Origin: Bolinopsis microptera
Taxonomy: Eukaryota > Ctenophora > Tentaculata > Lobata > Bolinopsidae
DNA: 64,000 nucleotides
Assembly (NCBI RefSeq): GCF_026151205.1
Contig: NC_087082.1
Coordinates: 16,585,401 to 16,649,400 of the forward strand
Reading direction: 5' to 3'
Shown: in pieces, positions 51,533 through 61,888 of the stretch
Layout of the letters: each line of letters begins with the position of its first letter
Numbering within the stretch: the stretch's first letter is position 1
Notes under the pieces: generated by a model
Told to the model about the DNA's origin: nothing
Database searches by the model: none
What the model saw: only the letters and a program-made list of their open reading frames with translations
Position numbers and translations under genes: made by a program

Positions 51533-51746
51533 GTGAATGGATAAATTGTGCTACAGAGCATATTCTCAGAGGCTCTAGCATATGAGTATAAAAATAACAC
51601 TATCACAGTGTTATAAGAATAACACTACAACAGCGAACAAAAACGTGCTACAGTTACGTAACAATTTTTAAACAATTTAATTTCACCAAAGAGAGAATGA
51701 TGTTCTAAAATCAGATGTTCTAATATTAAATATGGATACATTGTAA
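51533..51746 (+). repeat. Direct repeat, left copy (partner 63687-63938)
   Basis: GGTGAATGGATAAATTGTGC to TATGGATACATTGTA, about 95% alike to 63687-63938, which has two short extra segments. The copies bracket about 12 kb of nested transposons. Confidence 0.9.
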
Positions 51747-51934
51747 GAAAGGTCCAGCTGGGTGTCTCCCGACAGGGACCCTTCAAATCAGGAAGCCTAT
51801 CCCCAGACTAATAATACCTTGAAACATACACAATAGGAGAAGTTATTTGTATCAGAAACGGCTAAGTCTTGCAGGGAGAGGCTAGGTACTATTGCACTCA
51901 AGTCAAAGCACGATGATATGACTTACTGACTGAC

Positions 51935-52470
51935 TTAAGTCGGCTTCTTGGTCCGAGCAGCTACAATTCCTCGCCACACGTCGCGGTCAAGCATAACAGA
52001 TCTTATCTCTTCAACACAGGAAAGGCTGGTGTCCTTCTTTAGCATGTCCAGAAACGTAAGGTGGGGCCTCCCCGGTCTCCTGTATCCATGCTGAGGGTCC
52101 CAGAACAGAAGTTGGTTTGCCAGAAGGTCGTCATGCCTGGCTACATGTCCAGACAGTCTCATTCTTCTGGAGGCTATCATCGCTGATGGCTTGGGGATGT
52201 TGCCGTATAAATCACTGTTGTTGATGATTTGTGGCCAACGTATGTTCAAGGCCATCCGGAACATTCTAGTGTAACATCCATTAATCCGCTTAGTCATGGA
52301 TTGGCTTATCGTCCAAGCTTCAGAGCCGTACAGGAGTACGGACTCAACCGTTGCTCGAAAGACACGGATCTTTAAGTCCCTGCGCATTCCAGACTTCCAG
52401 GTTGTCTTTAACTGATGACAGGCCCCCCATGCCTTTGCTTTCCTAACATCAAAGTCCTTCTCCGCACTCA
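51935..52470 (-). pseudogene. Non-LTR retrotransposon reverse transcriptase, C-terminal fragment
   Basis: Open frame with the post-catalytic part of an endonuclease/RT-type LINE: EKDFDVRKAKAWGACHQL, VESVLLYGSEAWT, the LSGHVARH box, and the GRPHLTFLDMLKKDT segment. 5'-truncated; the N-terminal residues of the longer frame (52471-52576) are antisense to a hAT relic. Confidence 0.85.
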
Positions 52471-52473
52471 TGA

Positions 52474-53339
52474 TATGAAGAATATGATCATGGACGAGTC
52501 CTTTTGGGATGACATCGAGTACGTGCTCCACATATTTAATCTTCCAGTTGAAATGGTAAGGATGGCAGACGGTCACATTAACCCTGTTCTAGGATATCTT
52601 TACAACAGGTTTCTCCTCATTCAGGAGGCTTGAACTAAAGACACTTTGATCAAAGATCCCCACAAGAAGGACATTTTAGCGTGTTGAGTGATAGATTGGA
52701 GTTTGCTCATGTTCCAGTACATTCAGTGGCTTGCTTACTTAACCCCACATTCATTAATTATCCTGTATTCCAAGATAGTGGTGAGTAATAATTATAGAAT
52801 TTCCTACAATACAATAAATTTGTGAATCAAAACTTGTTTAGTTGCAAATACTAGATACTCTAGTTTTTAAGCATAAACTGAAGATTAACAAGTTAACATA
52901 AACAAATATTTGATTTTATGGTATTCATATAATTACATGCATAATTTTTTTCAGGTTTAGGAGCGTTCGTAAACTTCTCAGGCTTCCGGAAGCGGCCACA
53001 CTTCATCAACTCGATAACTATCGCCTCAATTATGATAAGGAAGGCGTGAAGCCTTATCTATTGCCAGACTCTGACCCAATGAAGCTACTCAACCCCCAGG
53101 TATATTGGAGATAATTCTCCACGCCAGAACGTTTTCAATTAAAAAAGTTGGCAGATATAGTCTTTGCCATCTTGAGCGCATCTTCGTTATGCGAAACAAA
53201 CTTCAGAGATTATGAGTATGTTTTAAATAAAAGGAGGCTTAGGCTAAAGCTTAAGCTTGCTGAGAAACTAGAATGGGGGAACTTCGCCATGTTTTACAGC
53301 TATTTCATGTTATTTAGAAAATACGACACGAGTACTTGA
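52474..53339 (+). pseudogene. hAT transposase relic 1
   Basis: Fragments in order: ESFWDDIEYVLHIFNLPVEM...ADGHINPVLGYLY (52487-52620), a segment at 52956-53100 (for example LLPDSDPMKLLNPQ), then the dimerisation domain ADIVFAILSASSLCETNFRD (53148-53210) and NKRRLRLK. A TAA interrupts the domain junction at about 53112. A LINE fragment abuts its left side on the other strand. Confidence 0.75.
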
Positions 53340-54110
53340 AAAAGTTTATAGCTCATATGAACAGGATTGGTAAAGCAAATGTTTTCGTATGAACCACATC
53401 AGCCAGCCATAAATAGTCAGCTAGATTTGTGCCACTGAAATCAGGGCGAAGTTACCCTGCAATATGGGGTAACTTCGCCATTCTGAAACTATACCATATT
53501 CGGTGCTAAGCACCATACCACTCGAAACTCAATTATTTTTCCTTGATATGCCTGCCAATTTTACTTATCTAGCTCTAGCCTGCGTGTTACAATGGGCAAT
53601 TTGGTCGCCGGGGTAACATCGCCATGCTGCGGGTAACATCGCCGGGATAAAGTAGAAATGTAGTCGAACTTCGCCAATAGTCAATACACGTGCGTGACTT
53701 CGCCAGCCGCGCGCGAATTTCGCGCCAAACTTCGCCGAACAGATAAGGTTAGAAGAGGGTAACTTCGCCACACACAAATTTGAAAACTTTATAATATCAG
53801 TTGTGTGCATCATGGCTAACTAAATTCGCCCTTAAATGAACAGGACAAATGCTAATGATGTCACACAGAATTTATTAAGGATATAATTGTAAAATATGGG
53901 AAATATGCAAGCGGGAAGTTTTTTAGTTTTAGCCACTTTATTGCATTATTTCATGTTGCCTGAGGTTAATTAACATAGTAAACGTTTATTTTTGAATAGG
54001 AATACCTTTATAACCATTTGTTCAACACAATACTATACACAAACTCGATCTCCTAACAATTCAAAACAGTAAAATGATTATTTGAAAAATAGTGACGAAG
54101 TTCCCCGACA
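53270..54110. repeat. Scattered GGTAACTTCGCCA motif cluster
   Basis: AACTTCGCC, AACATCGCC or their inverse occur about ten times (53280, 53445, 53468, 53615, 53633, 53668, 53699, 53731, 53762, 54093), irregularly spaced and in both orientations, within non-coding DNA. Confidence 0.7.
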
Positions 54111-54439
54111 CGGCGATTTTACCCCAATTTACATCTGGGTCCCTACCCTCGCACAAGATTATTCTCAATTTTCTTGTTGTGTCCACAACTACTCCAATAA
54201 GCACATTAAAATGTCATTATTGGAGTAGATAAACACTAGTTTTTTATTACAACAGTTTCTAAATAATTATATATTACAAACAGTTTCTTAATATTTATAT
54301 ATTATGACTGTTAATTTATTATCTTAACAATTGTGTTTCTCTTCGACTACTACCTCAAATAAAACTATGATAATACTAAACGAACATTGAAAGTACTCCA
54401 CTGACTTTAAAAAAGTTTAATTTTTTTTCCGAAAAAGGC

Positions 54440-54535
54440 TGTACTCTATAGGGCCTGTACGGTACGTACCTTTAAAAAGTGCTGTACCGTACGTACTTTA
54501 AGCCGGGTACCGTACGTACTTCTCATTATAGGGGG
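54440..54535. repeat. GTACGTAC palindromes
   Basis: CTGTACGGTACGTACC, TGTACCGTACGTAC and GGTACCGTACGTAC occur within 70 bp, followed by a G-run (54533-54550). Cause unknown. Confidence 0.6.
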
Positions 54536-54630
54536 GGGGGGGGGGGGGGGAGCAATAATAATCCAAACCACTCTCCTCAATTTTTTCAGGAGGAATGTGG
54601 CGACCTTGTTTGCCCTGTCCAGAGCTCCCA

Positions 54631-55230
54631 GGGTTAAAAGACAATTGCTGGTAATCTTATCTCATTAAAAACGGCCTGAGGATAAATCCGAATCTCTTCC
54701 TCCTGGGGTGGGACGGGGACTTTGATCTATCAGACAGCATCGTTGGGACTCTCATTGCAAACAAAGATGTGTATCACAGACGTTGCAATGTGCAACATTC
54801 GTTAACAACCCTAAAAAGAAAGATAGCAAAAATGCACAGGTACACCTCGAACAGTTCCATTTTGCTCCCTGTGTCCCCTGATAACACAATACGTGTTATC
54901 TCCACCTTCGGAGGTGACGCGGCACTGATAGGGTTAAAAGACAATTGCTGGTAATCTTATCTCATTAAAAAAGGCCTGAGGATAACTCCGAATCTCTTCC
55001 TCCTGGGGTGGGACGGGAACTTTGATCTATAAGACAGCATCGTTGGGACCCTCAATGCAAACGAAGCTGTGTATCACAGACGTTGCAACGTGCAACATTC
55101 GTTAACAACCCTTAATTTAAAAATAAAGATAGCAAAAATGCACACACCTGTTAAGAGGCGCAAGGGAAAATCGATGGGGATCACGTCGCTTCTTCCATCA
55201 AAAGCTGATAATTCACAGAAAGCAAGTGAA
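54631..55230 (+). repeat. 300-bp tandem duplication
   Basis: GGGTTAAAAGACAATTGCTG starts at 54632 and again at 54930, and the two copies stay parallel through TATCACAGACGTTGCAA (54772 and 55072) into AGCAAAAATGCACA. Each copy contains a short open frame starting MYHRRCNVQHSLTTL, with no recognised domain. Confidence 0.9.
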
Positions 55231-55354
55231 TCAACCCCGGTGAGAATTGGGGCCTCTTCCTCCCCGGCCTCAGTTTTGAGCCTAAAATCACCGTCTATAA
55301 ACTCGAATAATTCCGCTGCTTTACTATCAATAACTGCCCTACACTGTACACAAG

Positions 55355-55911
55355 ATGATTTATATCATTGAGGAGAGTGATCGCATTATTTTTAGTTCAG
55401 AACATGCTGTTGATATGTTTTCTTGCTCAGTTAAGCAACTATGCATCGGCTTGGAAAAGATAAAATCTCAACTGTTACCCTGCTCAGAGTTCACAATCTT
55501 AAAACTGTTAAAAACCCACTGCAGCGAACATTTAACGGTTGTGTCAAATGCTAATGGAAAAAAAGGTTTATTTTTCTCAACAGAAAACTATTTGACGGTC
55601 TAGCCCAACTTCATTTCAGTGAAGAAACCTTGGATGACACAGTTAATGAGGTTACAAATGAGGCACTTGCCATGGAGAATGAGGTTTTTGGTACCTTTAA
55701 CAATGAAATTATCCGCAACCAATCTCCCGCTGATGATCTTATAGAACTTGTAAACCTACTCTTGTATGGACAACCTGTTAGTAAAGGAGAATTTGCATAC
55801 ATTGCTCTTAGTATTGCGAGTGTAATTCAATACAACATGATGAAAAGGATAAAAAATCAGGTAAATATTATCATTAACAGGAAAAGGAAGAATATTTTTG
55901 GAAATGAGTAA
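55355..55911 (+). CDS. Unrecognised split ORF
   Basis: Two open frames, 55355-55603 and about 55583-55911, in different phases. The first has LKTHCSEHLTVVSNANGKKG. The second, readable after CTCAACAG, is helical and acidic (LIELVNLLLYGQPVSKGEFA). They may be one gene with a short intron or a frameshifted mobile-element ORF. No family named. Confidence 0.35.
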
Positions 55912-56187
55912 ACACTCAACCCTAAAGATATAGGTAATTCAATATATTCAAATTCCATCATGTCAATGCATGAAGGTCCATTAGCCAAGACAAGTGACAG
56001 TAACACATTTTAAAATTATATCTGAATTACACAACGATAATAAGAAAAACAAAACTCTCATCTTATTTGTGCGCAAAGCTATCGAAAACGCTAAGTATAG
56101 AAAGGGTATGCGAAGTACAGAACCTGCACCATAATATACATTAGAAATTGCTGCTATAACAGCGTCCTTTAAACTATATTTCTCACT

Positions 56188-56532
56188 ATGCAAGGAATCG
56201 AATGTGAATATACTAACGAAATTGTCATGGAAGGAATCAGAGCCATGTTGAGCGATTTAGAAGCTCAATTCACTTTCAAACAGAAACATCGGCTGAGGCC
56301 TAAAGCTTGCACAAAATGCGGCACAATACGAACTTTTGAACATCTTGGTAAATTTACCATCGGAAACTTCTTGGAGCTATTCAGCGAGCTGGAAATCTCT
56401 GTTCCGATATCAGGTGTGGAGGGTCTCTTATTAGAATTTAATTTCTGGTATTGCAAATCAGGGGGCATCTCAAAATTTTCAAAATTAAACTCTCACAGGA
56501 TTTGTTATTTATCATTACTATTCACGGCATAG
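56188..56532 (+). CDS. Unrecognised 114-codon ORF
   Basis: Contains one CxxC (ACTKCGTIR) and otherwise no known motif. It lies between transposon relics, so mobile-element origin is likely. Weak evidence for being a gene. Confidence 0.25.
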   Translation: MQGIECEYTNEIVMEGIRAMLSDLEAQFTFKQKHRLRPKACTKCGTIRTFEHLGKFTIGNFLELFSELEISVPISGVEGLLLEFNFWYCKSGGISKFSKLNSHRICYLSLLFTA

Positions 56533-56639
56533 TTGTTACGGACGTCCTGGACGAACTTTAAAAAGGTGCCGAACTGGACGAATTTTTTAACGAAATAGAC
56601 GAAGTTTAACCGAACTATGAGTGAGATGTTGCATTTCAG

Positions 56640-56968
56640 GCAACATAGAGGTCTCTTGAGTAGGCCAGAGGTTGCCAAGTTCCATAATCATCTTGTTCAG
56701 CCAGGTCACGAGCGCCAGTGCCTGCGAAACAAATTGGAGCCAGTTTGAATATGTGTACTCAAAAAGGAGAAATAAACTAAAAACAGAAAAGGCCAGAAAG
56801 CTGGTTTACGTTCACTCCAACTTAAAGCTTCTGAACGACATAGCTAGCGAATCAGCAATCTGGACAGAGAGCACTAGTGCTGGCACTAAGATCACTAAGA
56901 TCACATATGCTATAGATTATTTAGATAACAATGATAAGTTGCGAGCTGTTGCTATAATTGATGCTTAA
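56640..56968 (+). pseudogene. hAT transposase relic 2 (dimerisation domain)
   Basis: VTSASACETNWSQFEYVYSK followed by RRNKLKTEKARKLVYVHSNL is a well-preserved hAT C-terminal dimerisation domain. The upstream ...RGLLSRPEVAKF piece is in another frame. N-terminal and catalytic parts are missing. Confidence 0.8.
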
Positions 56969-57299
56969 TTGTAATCTGTGAACCAGCTCTGTTTATATTG
57001 AAGTACTAGTCATGATCTGTTGTTGATCTAGTTTTTTTTTCAATACAAGTATGTATAACTATCTAACTGTATCATTTGTTTACAAGTGTAATAGTGATCG
57101 CACCTAAGCCATTCATTATAAAATCAAAACATATGCCAAGAAAATTTACGCAACGAATTTTCACGAATTTTCACGAATTTTCACGAATTTTTAAAAGGTG
57201 CCGAACTGGACGAACTTTTCGCATTTTTTCGACGAACTTAACAACTATGATTCACGGGTATTTATTCGAACATTTTTTCAGGCCATATCATGCTGGTTG

Positions 57300-57430
57300 C
57301 AGAAAATTCCAATAAGGTAGTGACCTTCAAAAGCTACTCCAGAATGTGTAGTTTATGTGCCAGGAGGGGGTTGAAGCAACACAAAGGCAAGTGCAACAAC
57401 TCGTCCAATCACTCTACTAATATATAGTAC
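57300..57430 (+). other. Possible zinc-finger exon fragment
   Basis: After TTTTTTCAG an open stretch reads a C2HC pattern, MCSLCARRGLKQHKGKC (spacing 2-7-3), then ends at TAG. Could be a BED-like or hAT-derived finger; too short to assign. Confidence 0.25.
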
Positions 57431-57558
57431 AATGTTAAGTATGATTTATCAAAACTAATTAACAAACTTTCCTTTGTTCGCTCTCCAGTCAAAAAATGAC
57501 TTAGATCTTGGTTACGAATAGTTGAAGATCATATCTTCAACTAATATTTATATCTGAT

Positions 57559-57696
57559 ATGAATATTCTGGAAAAGTTGTTCCAAAACGTACGCACGAAG
57601 ATAGATGACAGCCGAATTCATGATACATGGAGACATCTGGATGCTGCGAATCGCTTTACAATTAAAAATGTTTGGGAAAACACAGGGAATGCTTCG
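57559..57696 (+). CDS. Possible first exon split by a retroelement insertion
   Basis: ATG frame of 46 codons (MNILEKLFQNVRTKIDDSRI...) ending exactly at a GTAATC donor. The downstream acceptor TTTTACAG is present twice because of the 119-bp duplication around the REL retroelement. The partner exon after 60516 is very short. No family recognised. Confidence 0.3.
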
Positions 57697-57771
57697 GTAA
57701 TCTCACACATTATGATATAAATATGTTTACAGATATTATATATTTTAAATTTTTGACTGCGTTATATAATG

Positions 57772-57890
57772 TCAATAACCGAGATGTTTGAAAGCGCAAG
57801 TATATGATTATGACAATAGAATTTCACACATTAGTAGAAATTCAATTATATTATATTTCTCTCGTGTTATAATACATCTTTTACAGGTGA
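57772..57890 (+). repeat. 119-bp target-site duplication, left copy
   Basis: TCAATAACCGAGATGTTTGA to TTTTACAGGTGA, identical as far as can be read to 60406-60524. It flanks the REL retroelement precisely. Confidence 0.9.
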
Positions 57891-59720
57891 CCTAAAGTCT
57901 AAGGTTCCGAGAAGCATTGAGTACATCAAGGATGACACACCGATACCAACTCTGAAGCTGTTTATGGACGATAGCTGTCTGACGACCGCACGTGCAGAGG
58001 ATATGCAAACGTTACTCAATGTGTTTCAGAAGTACGTGGACTGGTCCAGATTTAAGTTAAAGTCCTCCAAGTCCAGAGCACTGGTGTTGAAGAAGGGAGT
58101 GGCTGTGAGGTGGGTTGAGGAGGTAGTGGTAGGACAGGAGGAGGTGGAGAGAGAAGAGGTGTGTTTGCAGTTGGGTGGTGAGGTGATTCCGAATGTGTCA
58201 GAGAAGCCGATAAAATTCCTTGGGAGATGGATAAGAGTGGAAGGAAATGACAAATCAGTCATCGACTCAACCAAGGTCGACCTTAACACTTTTCTTCGGA
58301 GACTCGATGAAAGTTCCCTTACTGGACTCCAGAAGTGCTGGGGATATCAGTACATGGTCCTTCCAAAACTGAAGTGGCCTCTTGCCATCTATGATATTCC
58401 GATCACAACAGTTACCAGATGGGAACAGAATACCAATAGTTTCCTCAGGAAGTGGTTAGGGGTGGGGCACACTCTGAGTGGTCTTTGTCTGTTCAGTCAA
58501 TCATCCAGTGTGGCCTTACCGGTGAGCAGTTTGACAGATACATGGAAGATAGAGAAGTGTCGACTGTTGCAATCCTATCAGACATCTAAGGATGACCTGA
58601 TTAAAGCAGTCCAGCCCCAAGTTCGTTCTGGTAGAGTTTGGAGGCCTGAGACAGAACTGGAAGAGGCCAGAAGAGATTTGGTCTGTGAATCGGTGCGAGG
58701 GATGGTGCAACCTCAAAAAAGAGTTGGCATCGGTTTTGGTGACTGGAAAAAACCTTGGGAGAGGATGGATGAACGGGAAAGAGAGAGGGAGGTTATGCTG
58801 AGAGTGAAGGAGAACATTGAAAGAGAGAGGGAGGTGCAAGTAGGTTCTCTGGAGATGCAGAGCAGGTGGGGTGAGTGGAGAGAGCTCGTAATGAAGACGG
58901 ATTTGAGCTGGCATACACTTTTTAAGTATGGTGACTCACTTATTGGGTTCATGCTAAGTGCAGTGTACGGCACCCTCTTAACCCCCTCTATGGTTTCCAA
59001 GTGGAGTGAAGATGAGGATGGGAAGTGCAAGTTATGTGAGGAGAGGATGGGCACCATTCAGCACATTTTGGCTGGGTGTAAGGTGGCCCTTAGTCAAGGT
59101 ATAGATGGCGGCACGACAAGGTTCTGAAGCAGATCTCTGAACAGGTTGTCTTCCATTGTGATCGCCGAGTGAACACTTATAAGAACAAGGCCGGCGATGG
59201 AAGGCAGTTCATTGATTTTGTTCCTGCTGGGAAAAGAAAAGCAGGTACAGATGACCGGAAGGAGAGTCGTGGTTTTGGGATCCTGAGTGGGTATCGGGAT
59301 TGGATAGTGCTGTCAGACCTTGAGGGGCAGCTTAAGTTTCCCAGTGAGATTGTGGAAACACGGTTGAGGCCGGACCTTGTGATATTCTCAAGGTCGGCAA
59401 AGACAGTTATTTGGTGGGAGCTAACAGTACCATCTGAAGAGCGGATCGCTGAATCGCACGAGTACAAGCTCGACCGATACAGCGGTCTGCAGGCTGAGAT
59501 TCAGGCGAAAGGTTGGTGCTGTTATAATGCCGCAGTCGAAGTTGGAGCTAGGGGAGTGGTTGCGCAGAGTTTGGAGAGAGCTGCGAGGAGGATTGGTTTT
59601 AGGGGAAGAGAGCTGAAGAAGCTGGTACGGGACAGTGGGAAAGAGGCAGCCCACTGTTCCAGATGGATCTACTTGTTATCGAGAAAGAGGGAGTGGGAGT
59701 TCAGGAAGGTTGGAGCTTGA
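57891..59720 (+). pseudogene. Reverse transcriptase (C-terminal part) with zinc knuckle and restriction-like endonuclease
   Basis: The frame opens at the RT catalytic motif (LFMDDS near 57960) followed by RFKLKSSKSRALVLKKG and the thumb. A CKLCEERMGTIQHILAGC knuckle (CCHC type) lies at about 59026-59080. A frameshift near 59100 leads into a second frame (to 59720) with the PD-(D/E)XK-like endonuclease: RPDLVIFSRSAKTVIWWELT supplies the PD...E-x-T core, then HEYKLDRYSGL. REL endonucleases nick the target in R2/NeSL-type LINEs. Incomplete at the 5' end and frameshifted. Confidence 0.85.
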
Positions 59721-60405
59721 GAGTTCACTATAACATCTAGAGGTACCATAAACGTTATCTCGTCGCCAATTGCGAGCTCTAACGGGTCTCCTCAAGTGAC
59801 TCTCGGATCAGATGGTGGTTCAAGGATGGACTGCCGGGGCGCCTGACAGGAAACCGTATTGCGATTAAAGCCCCGAAACGGTGTCAGGTTGGTAACTGAT
59901 GATTCTGATCCATGCTCCTGTGAGTTTGCTGTTGTATCTCAACTCGCTAAACTGAGGCATCTCCGCATCTTGGGTGAATATGCGTACATCTTCATACTAA
60001 ACCCAGGTGTGGCATGTGTCAGTGAATACGGGCGAGCAGATGCAATAGCGAAGGTGGTGTGACAAGGCCTAAAAGACACAGTCAGATAGTTGTCAGCTCG
60101 CTGACTGTAAGGGAGAAGGTATATCCGTATTTCGCTGCTACTGATGCAGTCCTTGATCTGGCAATCAAGGCTTCTCTGTTTTTCGTCTAACTATGTACCG
60201 TTGGGCTTGTGGAACCCGTCAGGGGGACATACATAGGTTAGAATGGTTTTGTGCACCAAGAGGAGTGAGGGAATGAGGGTTGAAGAGAGAGAGCTAGAGA
60301 GTTGTTAGGGTGGTTAGGATCAGTAGGTGGAGTGTTTGGTTGGAGCGTTCTGTTTTTGCTGTATAGCATTTTAGTCACTCCGCAGTTTATTAACTGTGTC
60401 TCAAC
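57891..60405 (+). mobile_element. 5'-truncated REL-encoding non-LTR retrotransposon
   Basis: 2515 bp bounded exactly by the 119-bp duplication. It begins inside the reverse-transcriptase palm and runs through the zinc finger and endonuclease to a 0.7-kb 3' UTR without a poly-A tail. 5' truncation is typical of target-primed reverse transcription. Confidence 0.85.
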
Positions 60406-60524
60406 TCAATAACCGAGATGTTTGAAAGCGCAAGTATATGATTATGACAATAGAATTTCACACATTAGTAGAAATTCAATTATATTATATTTCTCTCGTG
60501 TTATAATACATCTTTTACAGGTGA
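60406..60524 (+). repeat. 119-bp target-site duplication, right copy
   Basis: Partner of 57772-57890. It retains the splice-acceptor-like TCTTTTACAG near its 3' end. Confidence 0.9.
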
Positions 60525-60776
60525 TAATGCAGATAGCAACTTTGACTGTGACCGAGTAGAAGCTAAATTTGTCGGCTTCGATAATTATAAAGTACGGAAT
60601 TTCCTACTAGAGGCGTTTTTATAGCTGGGGTTCAGTGATAAAGGTGATTTAAGATTGTTCCGTAAGAAGTTAAGCATGTTGTATGTTAGTTATTGCTTTT
60701 AGCACCTTATTGAACAAATCAATATGACGAATTACCTGTCAGTAGGAATATTAATTCAAGGGAATCAATAAATTAG

Positions 60777-61028
60777 TTGATTGTTTTTAAGAAATTTAAA
60801 CTCGTCACATTTTCTACAGGCGAGCCTTTGCACATTTGCACTCTTTGTCCCAAAGTCACGATCAAGAAACAGCGGGCAGTTATCAATGCTGCATCCAAGC
60901 AAGAACCATCAGATCTGCAGTTAATTATAGAATGCATTTGTACGGTTAGTGAGAGCTGCATCAAGTTGAAAGATTCACAGGAAGGAGAAGTCATTGAGAA
61001 GGACACAGTCTCTATATTATTTTATTGA
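60777..61028 (+). CDS. Unrecognised ORF with CxxC, possible exon
   Basis: After TTTTCTACAG (60819) the frame reads HICTLCPKVTIKKQRAVINA and continues to a stop at 61028. Two further cysteines follow (IIECICTV). No domain assigned; may be a host or transposon exon. Confidence 0.3.
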   Translation: MIVFKKFKLVTFSTGEPLHICTLCPKVTIKKQRAVINAASKQEPSDLQLIIECICTVSESCIKLKDSQEGEVIEKDTVSILFY

Positions 61029-61082
61029 TATTGACTACGTATTAGATTCTTATATATCTATTGTATGAAGTTATTAACCATA

Positions 61083-61196
61083 TAATTCTATATTGTATGA
61101 TGATACTTTAATTTCAGATTTGACATTTCGTCTCAGCAAAGTAACCATTTTAAATTACACTTTCAAGTTCTTGATAGTCTTTTTTCAGAGCAAAAA
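61083..61196 (+). repeat. About 114-bp duplication, left copy
   Basis: Matches 61864-61890 plus 63482-63573, in which the same sequence is split by a Penelope-like element. It includes two acceptor-like sites, TTTAATTTCAG and TTTTTTCAG. Confidence 0.85.
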
Positions 61197-61863
61197 GTCC
61201 TCCAGTCTGGTCACCTGGAAAAACAGGAAAACCAGGAACCCCTGGACTCTGGAGTGAGAAGAGGGAGAACACTGATACACGTAGCAATTGAACGACTATA
61301 CGCAAACAAGATAGCCCGTCAGCAACTCCATTACTAGAATCTTAGCGCTACGGTTATACAAAGGACCAAAATCAGCACTCCAGGAGAGCGCGAGACAGGA
61401 GTGCCAAAGATAAACCAAAGGAACAACACACCAGGGTTCGAGTTTAATATCATCTCAACTCGATCCTCCTAAATACTAAAAGCACGACACAACCTCGAAG
61501 ATCACCAGTGCAGGTCCGCTAGCATAATGCGGTGGTAGTTCCTCGAAGTAACGCACTACCTTTTCTGGGAGGGTGTTTCGACACCTAACTCCTAACGGGT
61601 TCTATAGAGTCTCTCGATGACGGATCATTATGGCAGATAACCTTAGGGTCATCGCCGATCCACCGGGTCATAACTATGCTATGTCTTTTGGACGTACCGG
61701 GCTCTGCGAACCCCATGCCAAGCAGAGCAAACGGTACAAAGCCTGCAGTCCAAAGGAGCTCCATCAGACGTTAGCCACAAGGCGGACGTAGCCTCCTTGC
61801 TAATCCGGGGAGGTAGAGTGAGCGCCCTCGACCTAAAAAAATATATATATAGTAGTATAGTAG
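61197..61863 (+). mobile_element. Retroelement 3' fragment flanked by the 114-bp duplication
   Basis: GC-richer, non-coding 667 bp, ending in AAAAAAATATATATATAGTA. Precise flanking by a long duplication, as around 57891-60405, suggests the same insertion mechanism. No protein domain, so the assignment is inference. Confidence 0.5.
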
Positions 61864-61888
61864 TAATTCTATATTGTATGATGATACT

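Noticed and set aside
58026..59654. Minus-strand ORFs opposite the REL retroelement
   Set aside because: Shadows of the RT/endonuclease frames; no domain of their own.
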